Origin: Paralichthys olivaceus
Lineage: Eukaryota; Chordata; Actinopteri; Pleuronectiformes; Paralichthyidae
Assembly: GCF_024713975.1 (NCBI RefSeq)
Contig: NC_091110.1
Location: 20,093,501-20,157,500, forward strand
Direction: 5' to 3'
Length of the DNA stretch: 64,000 bases
A model generated the notes under the pieces. It worked only from the letters and a program-made list of their open reading frames with translations. It was not told the DNA's origin and searched no databases. Below, in pieces: positions 38,801 to 49,028 of this stretch. A program made the position numbers and the translations under genes. Position 1 is the stretch's first letter. Every line of letters begins with the position of its first letter.

Positions 38801-41800
38801 TCAAGTTTTCATGATGTTTTCATCAAGTTTTCATGATGTTTTCATCAAGTTTTCCTGAAGTTTTCATGAAGTTCTTGTCAAGTTTTCATGACGTTTTCCT
38901 GAAGATTTCCTGAAGTTTTCGTGATGTTTTTGTCAAGTTTTCATGATGTTTTCATCAAGTTTTTGTCAAGTTTTCGTGATGTTTTCATCAAGTTTTCATG
39001 ACGTTTTCCTGAAGATTTCCTGAAGTTTTCGTCAAGTTTTCATGACGTTTTTGTTAAGTTGTTGTCAAGTTTTCATGATGTTTTCATCAAGTTTTCCTGA
39101 AGTTTTCGTGATGTTTCCATGATATTTTTGTCAAGTTTTTGTCAAGTTTTCATGATGTTTTCATCAAGTTTTTGTCAAGTTTTCGTGATGTTTTCATCAA
39201 GTTTTTATCACGTTTTCATCAAGTTTTCATGAAGTTTTCATGAAGTTCTTGTCAAGTTTTCATGACGTTTTCCTGAAGATTTCCTGAAGTTTTCGTGATG
39301 TTTTTGTCAAGTTTTCATGATGTTTTCATCAAGTTTTTGTCAAGTTTTCGTGATGTTTTCGTCAAGTTTTCATGACGTTTTTGTTAAGTTGTTGTCAACT
39401 TTTCATGATGTTTTCATCAAGTTTTCCTGAAGTTTTCGTGATGTTTTAATGAAGTTGTTGTCAAGTTTTCCTGAGGTTTTCGTCAAGTTTTCATGATTTT
39501 TTTGTCAAGTTTTCATGATGTTTTCATCAAGTTTTTATCACGTTTTCATCAAGTTTTCATGAAGTTTTCGTGACGTTTTTGTCAATTTTTCGTCAAGTTT
39601 TTGTCAAGTTTTCGTCAAGTTTTCCTGAAGTTTTCGTCAAGTTTTCATGAAGTTCTTGTCAAGTTTTCATGATGTTTTCATCAAGTTTTCATGATGTTTT
39701 CATCAAGTTTTCCTGAAGTTTTCATGAAGTTCTTGTCAAGTTTTCATGACGTTTTCCTGAAGATTTCCTGAAGTTTTCGTGATGTTTTTGTCAAGTTTTC
39801 ATGATGTTTTCATCAAGTTTTTGTCAAGTTTTCGTGATGTTTTCATCAAGTTTTCATGACGTTTTCCTGAAGATTTCCTGAAGTTTTCGTCAAGTTTTCA
39901 TGACGTTTTTGTTAAGTTGTTGTCAAGTTTTCATGATGTTTTCATCAAGTTTTCCTGAAGTTTTCGTGATGTTTCCATGATATTTTTGTCAAGTTTTTGT
40001 CAAGTTTTCATGATGTTTTCATCAAGTTTTTGTCAAGTTTTCGTGATGTTTTCATCAAGTTTTTATCACGTTTTCATCAAGTTTTCATGAAGTTTTCATG
40101 AAGTTCTTGTCAAGTTTTCATGACGTTTTCCTGAAGATTTCCTGAAGTTTTCGTGATGTTTTTGTCAAGTTTTCATGATGTTTTCATCAAGTTTTTGTCA
40201 AGTTTTCGTGATGTTTTCGTCAAGTTTTCATGACGTTTTTGTTAAGTTGTTGTCAACTTTTCATGATGTTTTCATCAAGTTTTCCTGAAGTTTTCGTGAT
40301 GTTTTAATGAAGTTGTTGTCAAGTTTTCATGATGTTTTCATCAAGTTTTAATGAAGTATTTGTCAAGTTTTCCTGAGGTTTTCGTCAAGTTTTCATGATT
40401 TTTTTGTCAAGTTTTCATGATGTTTTCATCAAGTTTTTATCACGTTTTCATCAAGTTTTCATGAAGTTTTCGTGACTTTTTTGTCAATTTTTCGTCAAGT
40501 TTTTGTCAAGTTTTCGTCAAGTTTTCCTGAAGTTTTCGTCAAGTTTTCATGAAGTTCTTGTCAAGTTTTCATGATGTTTTCATCAAGTTTTCATGATGTT
40601 TTCATCAAGTTTTCCTGAAGTTTTCATGAAGTTCTTGTCAAGTTTTCATGACGTTTTCCTGAAGATTTCCTGAAGTTTTCGTGATGTTTTTGTCAAGTTT
40701 TCATGATGTTTTCATCAAGTTTTTGTCAAGTTTTCGTGATGTTTTCATCAAGTTTTCATGACGTTTTCCTGAAGATTTCCTGAAGTTTTCGTCAAGTTTT
40801 CATGACGTTTTTGTTAAGTTGTTGTCAAGTTTTCATGATGTTTTCATCAAGTTTTCCTGAAGTTTTCGTGATGTTTCCATGATATTTTTGTCAAGTTTTT
40901 GTCAAGTTTTCATGATGTTTTCATCAAGTTTTTGTCAAGTTTTTGTCAAGTTTTCGTGATGTTTTCATCAAGTTTTTATCACGTTTTCATCAAGTTTTCA
41001 TGAAGTTTTCATGAAGTTCTTGTCAAGTTTTCATGACGTTTTCCTGAAGATTTCCTGAAGTTTTCATGATTTTTTTGTCAAGTTTTCATGATGTTTTCAT
41101 CAAGTTTTTATCACGTTTTCATCAAGTTTTCATGAAGTTTTCGTGACGTTTTCGTCAAGTTTTTGTCAAGTTTTTGTCAAGTTTTTGTCAAGTTTTCGTC
41201 AAGTTTTCCTGAAGTTTTCATGAAGTTCTTGTCAAGTTTTCATGACGTTTTCATGACATTTTTATTGTAAAATTTTCGTCAAGTTTTCATCAAGTTTTCA
41301 TCAAGTTTTCATGACATTTTCCTGAAGTTTTCGTCAAGTTTTCATGACGTTTTTGTTAAGTTGTTGTCAACTTTTCATGATGTTTTCATGAAGTTTTCCT
41401 GACGTTTTCGTGATGTTTCCATGATGTTTTTGTCAAGTTTTCATGATGTTTTCTTGATGTTTTCATGATTTTTTCATCAAGTTTTCCTGAAGTTTTCGTC
41501 AAGTTTTCATGATTTTTTTGTCAAGTTTTCATCAAGTTTTTATCACGTTTTCATCAAGTTTTCGTGACGTTTTTGTCAAGTTTTTGTCAAGTTTTCGTCA
41601 AGTTTTCGTCAAGTTTTCATCAAGTTTTCCTGAAGTTTTCGTCAAGTTTTCATGAAGTTCTTGTCAAGTTTTCATGACGTTTTCATGATGTTTTTGTTAA
41701 GTTGTTGTCAACTTTTCATGATGTTTTCATGAAGTTTTCCTGAAGTTTTCGTGATGTTTCCATGATGTTTTTGTCAAGTTCTTGTCAAGTTTTCATGAAG

Positions 41801-42326
41801 TTTTCATCAAGTTTTTGTCAAGTTTTCGTGATGTTTTCATCAAGTTTTCCTGAAGTTTTCGTCAAGTTTTCATGAAGTTCTTGTCAAGTTTTCATGACAT
41901 TTTCCTGAAGATTTCCTGAAGTTTTCGTCAAGTTTTCATGATGTTTTTGTTAAGTTGTTGTCAACTTTTCATGATGTTTTCATCAAGTTTTTGTCAAGTT
42001 TTCGTGATGTTTTCATCAAGTTTTCCTGAAGTTTTCGTCAAGTTTTCATGAAGTTCTTGTCAAGTTTTCATGACATTTTCCTGAAGATTTCCTGAAGTTT
42101 TCATGAAGTTTTTGTTAAGTTGTTGTCAAGTTTTCATGATGTTTTCATCAAGTTTTTGTCAAGTTTTCCTGAAGTTTTCCTGAAGTTTTCGTCAAGTTTT
42201 CATGATTTTTTTGTCAAGTTTTCATGAAGTTTTTGTCAAGTTTTCATCAAGTTTTCGTGACGTTTTCGTGACGTTTTCGTCAAGTTTTTGTCAAGTTTTC
42301 ATGATGTTTTCATGATGTTTTCATGA
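35855..42326 (+). repeat. 11-bp satellite array, forward arm (about 588 units)
   Basis: An almost unbroken 11-bp tandem repeat, typical units TCAAGTTTTCA, TGATGTTTTCA, TGAAGTTTTCG and TGACGTTTTCC. Every unit keeps G followed by T4 in the middle, while positions 2, 4, 10 and 11 vary. Fixed combinations of variants recur at about 0.85-0.9 kb. The word GTTAAGTTGTTGTCAACTTT is seen near 37998, 38513, 39382 and 40233, and CATGATTTTTTTGTCAAG near 38147, 38640, 39491 and 40393. This is a higher-order repeat. Rare 12/13-bp units with TTTTTATTGTAAAA occur near 36220 and 41263. Open frames here, such as 37172-37384, are periodic artefacts (33 bp = 11 codons). Confidence 0.97.
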
Positions 42327-42363
42327 AAAGTTAGTCATTGGTTAATATGTCGTCCAAAATCAC
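42327..42363 (-). repeat. Single reversed monomer of the 38-bp satellite at the array/pbdc1-copy junction
   Basis: The reverse complement reads AGGTGATTTTGGACGACATA and continues TTAACCAATGACTAACTTTT. This matches the variant 38-bp unit found at 44885-44922 and 45188-45225 with a few substitutions. It separates the forward 11-bp array from the duplicated pbdc1 fragment. Confidence 0.75.
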
Positions 42364-43400
42364 CTGAAACTAACTAAACTGGATGAAAGAATCTACTCGT
42401 CCTTCAGAGAAACGTTCAAAGATCTCGACATTAAACTCCTGAACCCAGACGACCTGAAATCTGACGAAGCCAAAGAGGTCGGTGACACGACAGAGACACG
42501 ATCAGATCAGAGAATGAACCCGGAGCTTTTATTGTAGAGTTTAGTTCTGATCATCATTAAATTCATCATTCGACATTTTATTTCTACTCAGTGTTTGTGT
42601 TTTGATTATTCGATTTAAAAATATGAAAAGAAAACAGTCGTAAACATTGTGAGGAAAAAAACAATTTTACAAGAATGAAGTCGTAATATTGCAAAGATTT
42701 AATGGTTAAAGTGTAAAATACTCAGAAACACACACACACACACCTGAACACAGTCATGGCTGAACGTCTGTGCTCTGTGAAACAGCGTGTCAGTGGTTTA
42801 TTGTGTGGTCAGTAACTCGGTTGTGTCTGTGCAGCGGTGGCGTCCGTTCTGTAACCAGTTTGACGGACTCATCGAAGATTTCAACTACGGGACTCTGCTG
42901 CGTCTGGACTGTGAGAAAGATTACACGGAGGAAAACACCATCTTCGGTAAGTTTCTATCAGAAACTGATGAAGTAGAGACGAGTGACAGCTGAGACTGAC
43001 TCACGATTGGTCGAGAGCATGTATGGGCGGGACCTGGACACCACTACTTCATCACTACTGCACAGACTGTAAATGACATCATCACCACAAGATGACATCG
43101 TTTGTATCCGAGATCTTCGAGCTTCATTTCTGAACAAGTGGATTCTTATGAAACGTTGTCATGTGATATTCAGGTTCATACGTGACGTCAGTTCTGTTTC
43201 TGTTTTGTATTTACTGTAAAATTATATTGTACCAATTATAAGTGCTTGTTTTTTATTTCAAAATAAATGTCAGTGCCTGAAAAGGAAAAAATAAAGAATC
43301 ACAAAGTTCAACAAAGTGTCGCGTCCATCACATCTGTAAACAACAACTTATTACACTCGATGTTTCAGGACACGCTGAGACGTGTGCACGAAGTTTCTAT
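42363..43400 (+). pseudogene. Truncated duplicate of pbdc1 (part of exon 4, exon 5, 3' flank)
   Basis: A near-identical copy of 34552-35850 shifted by about 7.81 kb. It begins 26 nt inside exon 4 (42363-42477), so the exon 4 acceptor is missing. Exon 5 is intact at 42835-42946 with one silent change (GAG to GAA). The region matching 35339-35600, including last coding exon 6, is deleted: GTGGATTC joins directly to TTATGAAACG at about 43146. The 3' flank with both AATAAA words is kept, with a 5-nt deletion near 43200. Only a handful of differences were noticed over about 1 kb, so the event is recent or an assembly artefact. It cannot encode a full PBDC1 protein. Confidence 0.93.
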
Positions 43401-43630
43401 CACGTTTTCATGAAGTTTTCGTGACATTTTTCAGGAAGCTTTTGTGAAGTTTTTGTCAAGTTTTCATCACATTTCATTAAGTTTTCATGACGTTTTTGTG
43501 ATGTTCTCCTGAAGTTTGTACCACGTTTTCGTGAAGTTTTCCTGAAAGTTTTTATCACGTTTTTGTCAAGTTTTCATGACGTTTTTCTGAAGATTTCCTG
43601 AAGTTTTCATCAAGTTTCCATGATGTTTTT
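43390..43630 (+). repeat. Short second stretch of the 11-bp satellite
   Basis: It follows the duplicated pbdc1 3' flank exactly as the main array follows the original. It keeps the words AGGAAGCTTTTGTGAAG and CATCACATTTCATTAAG of the array start. It ends in TGATGTTTTTAGGTGATTTC, which runs straight into the 38-bp satellite. Confidence 0.9.
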
Positions 43631-45227
43631 AGGTGATTTCGGAGGACATGCTAACCTATGACTTTTTTATCATATTTTAAACGACATGCTAACCTATGAC
43701 TTTTTTATCATATTTTAAACGACATGCTAACCTATGACTTTTTTATCATATTTTAAACGACATGCTAACCTATGACTTTTTCATCATATTTTAAACGACA
43801 TGCTAACCTATGACTTTTTTATCATATTTCGGACGACATGCTAACCTATGACTTTTTCATCATATTTTAAACGACATGCTAACCTATGACTTTTTCATCA
43901 TATTTCGGACGACATGCTAACCCATGACTTTTTCATCATATTTCGGACGACATGCTAACCTATGACTTTTTTATCATATTTCGGACGACATGCTAACCTA
44001 TGACTTTTTCATCATATTTCGGACGACATGCTAACCTATGACTTTTTCATCATATTTCGGACGACATGCTAACCTATGACTTTTTTATCATATTTTAAAC
44101 GACATGCTAACCTATGACTTTTTCATCATATTTCGGACGACATGCTAACCTATGACTTTTTTATCATATTTTAAACGACATGCTAACCTATGACTTTTTC
44201 ATCATATTTCGGACGACATGCTAACCTATGACTTTTTCATCATATTTTAAACGACATGCTAACCTATGACTTTTTTATCATATTTCGGACGACATGCTAA
44301 CCTATGACTTTTTCATCATATTTCGGACGACATGCTAACCTATGACTTTTTTATCATATTTCGGACGACATGCTAACCTATGACTTTTTTATCATATTTC
44401 GGACGACATGCTAACCTATGACTTTTTCATCATATTTCGGACGACATGCTAACCTATGACTTTTTTATCATATTTCGGACGACATGCTAACCTATGACTT
44501 TTTCATCATATTTCGGACGACATGCTAACCTATGACTTTTTTATCATATTTCGGACGACATGCTAACCTATGACTTTTTCATCATATTTCGGACGACATG
44601 CTAACCTATGACTTTTTTATCATATTTCGGACGACATACTAACCTATGACTTTTTTATCATATTTCGGACGACATGCTAACCTATGACTTTTTCATCATA
44701 TTTCGGACGACATGCTAACCTATGACTTTTTTATCATATTTCGGACGACATACTAACCTATGACTTTTTTATCATATTTCGGACGACATGCTAACCTATG
44801 ACTTTTTCATCATATTTTAAACGACATGCTAACCTATGACTTTTTCATCATATTTTAAACGACATGCTAACCTATGACTTTTTTAGGTGATTTTGGACGA
44901 CATGCTAACCTATGACTTTTTTATCATATTTCGGACGACATGCTAACCTATGACTTTTTCATCATATTTCGGACGACATACTAACCTATGACTTTTTTAT
45001 CATATTTCGGACGACATGCTAACCCATGACTTTTTTAGGTGATTTTGGACGACATGCTAACCTATGACTTTTTCATCATATTTTAAACGACATGCTAACC
45101 TATGACTTTTTTATCATATTTCGGACGACATGCTAACCCATGACTTTTTTATCATATTTCGGACGACATGCTAACCTATGACTTTTTTAGGTGATTTTGG
45201 ACGACATGCTAACCTATGACTTTTAAA
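43631..45227 (+). repeat. 38-bp satellite array (about 42 copies)
   Basis: The unit starts GACATGCTAACCTATGACTT and continues TTTTATCATATTTCGGAC. Period is exactly 38 bp. Three interchangeable endings occur: CATATTTCGGAC, CATATTTTAAAC and AGGTGATTTTGGAC (near 44885, 45036 and 45189). A T/C variant sits at the end of the T run. The mixing of variants indicates ongoing unequal exchange or conversion. There is no coding frame and no spacer structure. Confidence 0.97.
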
Positions 45228-48200
45228 CGTCACAAAAACTTCATGAAAACATCATGAAAACTTCAGGAAAACTTGAAAAAAATGTCATGAAAACGTGATA
45301 AAAACTTGAGGAAAACTTCAGGAAAACTTCAGGAAAACTAGATGAAAACATGATAAAAACATCATGAAAACTTGACAAAAACATCATGAAAACGTCATGA
45401 AAACTTGACAAAATTTTTACAATAAAAACGTCATGAAAACATCAAGAAAACATCATGAAAACGTGATAAAAACGTCATGAAAACTTCACGAAAACTTGAC
45501 GAAAACTTGATGAAAACACGATAAATACATCATGAAAACTTGACAAGAACGTCATGAAAACTTGACGAAAACTTCAGGAAATCTTCAGGAAAACGTCATG
45601 AAAACTTGACAAGAACTTCATGAAAACTTGACAAGAACTTCATGAAAACTTAATGAAAACATCATGAAAACTTGACAAGAACTTCATGAAAACTTCATGG
45701 AAACATCACGAAAACTTCATGAAAACTTCATGAAAACTTGATGAAAACATCATGAAAACTTCAGGAAAACTTGAAAAAATTTCATGAAAACGTGATAAAA
45801 ACGTGATAAAAACTTTAGGATAACGTCAAGAAAACTTGACGAAAACTTGACAAAAATTTTACAATAAAACTGTCATGAAAACTTGACAAAAATTTTACAA
45901 TAAAACTGTCATGAAAACTTGATGAAAACATGATAAAAACATCATGAAAACTTGACAAGAACGTCATGAAAACTTCAGGAAAACTTGACAAAAATGTCAT
46001 GAAAACGTGATAAAAACTTAAGGAAAACTTCAGGAAAACATCATGAAAACTTGATGAAAACTTGATAAAAACTTCAGGAAAACTTGATGAAAACTTGACA
46101 AAAAAGTCATGAAAACATCACGAAAACTTCAGGAAAACTAGATGAAAACGTCATGAAAACTTGACAAAATTTTTACAATAAAAACGTCATGAAAACATCA
46201 TGAAAACGTGATAAAAACGTCATGAAAACTTCACGAAAACTTGATGAAAACACGATAAATACATCATGAAAACTTGACGAAAACTTCAGGAAATCTTCAG
46301 GAAAACGTCATGAAAACTTGATGAAAACGTCATGAAAACTTCATGAAAACTTGACAAGAACGTCATGAAAACTTCATGAAAACTTGACAAGAACGTCATG
46401 AAAACTTGATGAAAACATCATGAAAACTTGACAAAAACTTAACAAAAACATCATGAAAACTTGACAAAAATATCATGAAAACGTCATGAAAACTTGATAA
46501 AAAACGTCATGAAAACTTGATAAAAAACGTCATGAAAACTTGACAAAAACGTCACAAAAACATCATGAAAACTTGACAAAAACGTCCTGAAAACTTGACA
46601 AGAACTTCATGAAAACTTGATAAAAACTTCAGGAAAACTTGATGAAAACTTGACAAAAAAGTCATGAAAACATCACGAAAACTTCAGGAAAACTAGATGA
46701 AAACATCATGAAAACTTGACAAAAACATCATGAAAACGTCATGAAAACTTGACAAAATTTTTACAATAAAAACGTCATGAAAACTTGACGAAAACTTGAT
46801 GAAAACACGATAAATACATCATGAAAACTTGACGAAAACTTCAGGAAATCTTCAGGAAAACGTCATGAAAACTTGACAAGAACGTCATGAAAACTTGACA
46901 AGAACTTCATGAAAACTTGACAAGAACTTCATGAAAACTTGATGAAAACATCATGAAAACTTGACAAGAACTTAACAAAAACATCATGAAAACTTCATGA
47001 AAACTTCATGAAAACTTGACAAGAACGTCATGAAAACTTGACAAGAACTTCATGAAAACTTGATGAAAACATCATGAAAACTTGACAAAAACTTAACAAA
47101 AACATCATGAAAACTTCATGAAAACTTCATGAAAACTTCATGAAAACTTGATAAAAAACGTCATGAAAACTTGACAAAAACGTCACAAAAACATCATGAA
47201 AACTTGACAAAAACGTCATGAAAACTTGACAAGAACTTCATGAAAACTTGACAAGAACTTCATGAAAACTTGATGAAAACATCATGAAAACTTGATGAAA
47301 ACATCATGAAAACTTGACAAGAACTTAACAAAAACATCATGAAAACTTCATGAAAACTTGACAAAAACTTGACGAAAACATCATGAAAACTTGACAAAAA
47401 CTTAACAAAAACATCATGAAAACGTGACAAAAATATCATGAAAACTTGACAAAAATATCATGAAAACTTCATGAAAACTTCATGAAAACTTGATAAAAAA
47501 CGTCATGAAAACATGATAAAAACATCATGAAAACTTGACAAAAATATCATGAAAACTTGATAAGAACTTAACAAAAACATCATGAAAACTTGATGAAAAC
47601 ATCATGAAAACTTGACAAGAACTTCATGAAAACTTGATGAAAACATCATGAAAACTTGACAAGAACTTAACAAAAACATCATGAAAACTTGACAAGAACT
47701 TAACAAAAACATCATGAAAACTTGATGAAAACATCATGAAAACTTGACAAGAACTTAACAAAAACATCATGAAAACTTGATAAGAACTTAACAAAAACAT
47801 CATGAAAACTTGATGAAAACATCATGAAAACTTGACAAGAACTTCATGAAAACTTGATGAAAACATCATGAAAACTTGACAAGAACTTAACAAAAACATC
47901 ATGAAAACTTGACAAGAACTTAACAAAAACATCATGAAAACTTGACAAGAACTTAACAAAAACATCATGAAAACTTCATGAAAACTTGACAAAAACTTGA
48001 CGAAAACATCATGAAAACTTGATAAAAACGTCATGAAAACTTGACGAAAACATCATGAAAACTTGACAAAAACTTAACAAAAACATCATGAAAACTTGAC
48101 AAAAATATCATGAAAACTTGACAAAAATATCATGAAAACTTCATGAAAACTTCATGAAAACTTGATAAAAAACGTCATGAAAACTTGACAAAAACGTCAC

Positions 48201-49028
48201 AAAAACGTCATGAAAACTTGACAAAAACGTCATGAAAACTTGACAAACATTTTACAATAAAAATGTCATGAAAACTTCAGGAAAACTTGATAAAAACGTC
48301 ATGAAAACATCATGAAAACTTCATGAAAACTTGACGAAAACATCATGAAAACTTGACAAAAACATCAGGAAAACGTCATGAAAACTTGACGAAAACTTCA
48401 TGAAAACTTGAAAAAAATGTCATGAAAACATGATAAAAACGTGATAAAAACTTTAGGATAACGTCAAGAAAACTTGACGAAAACTTGACAAAAATTTTAC
48501 AATAAAACTGTCATGAAAACTTGATAAAAACGTCATGAAAACTTGACAAAAACATCAGGAAAACGTCATGAAAACTTGATGAAAACGTCATGAAAACTTG
48601 ACAAGAACTTCATGAAAACTTGACAAGAACTTCATGAAAACTTGATGAAAACATCATGAAAACTTGACAAGAACTTCATGAAAACTTGACAAGAACTTCA
48701 TGAAAACTTGATGAAAACATCATGAAAACTTGACAAGAACTTCATGAAAACTTGATGAAAACATCATGAAAACTTGACAAAAACATCATGAAAACTTGAC
48801 AAAAATATCATGAAAACTTGACAAGAACTTAACAAAAACATCATGAAAACTTCATGAAAACTTGACAAGAACTTGACGAAAACTTCAGGAAATCTTCAGG
48901 AAAACTTGACAAAAATATCATGAAAACTTGACAAGAACTTGACAAAAACATCAGGAAATCTTCAGGAAATCTTCAGGAAAACTTCATGAAAACTTCATGA
49001 AAACGTGACGAAAACGTGACGAAAACTA
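45228..49028 (-). repeat. 11-bp satellite array, reverse arm (about 345 units)
   Basis: The same 11-bp family in opposite orientation (TGAAAACTTGA, TGAAAACATCA, CAAGAACTTCA). The rare words TTTTTACAATAAAA near 45416, 46168, 46758 and 48247 are the reverse complement of the forward arm's TTTTATTGTAAAA. Sub-blocks with AAAACACGATAAATACATCA recur near 45513, 46246 and 46805. It ends at about 49028 in unique sequence. Confidence 0.97.

Noticed and set aside
42770-42993. Frames in the pbdc1 duplicate as an independent gene
   Set aside because: Only exon 5 with intron flanks. There is no promoter, start or last exon, so it is treated as a truncated copy.
43631-45227. Regular 38-bp direct repeats resembling a CRISPR array
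   Set aside because: The copies are contiguous with no unique spacers, and the context is a eukaryotic genome. It is a satellite.
35727-48034. Several 60-77-codon frames rich in Phe, Ser and Lys in the satellite arms
   Set aside because: An 11-bp unit is open in many frames and gives an 11-residue periodic peptide. The only lead-in is the pbdc1 3' flank, and the frames appear in unrelated parts of both arms.
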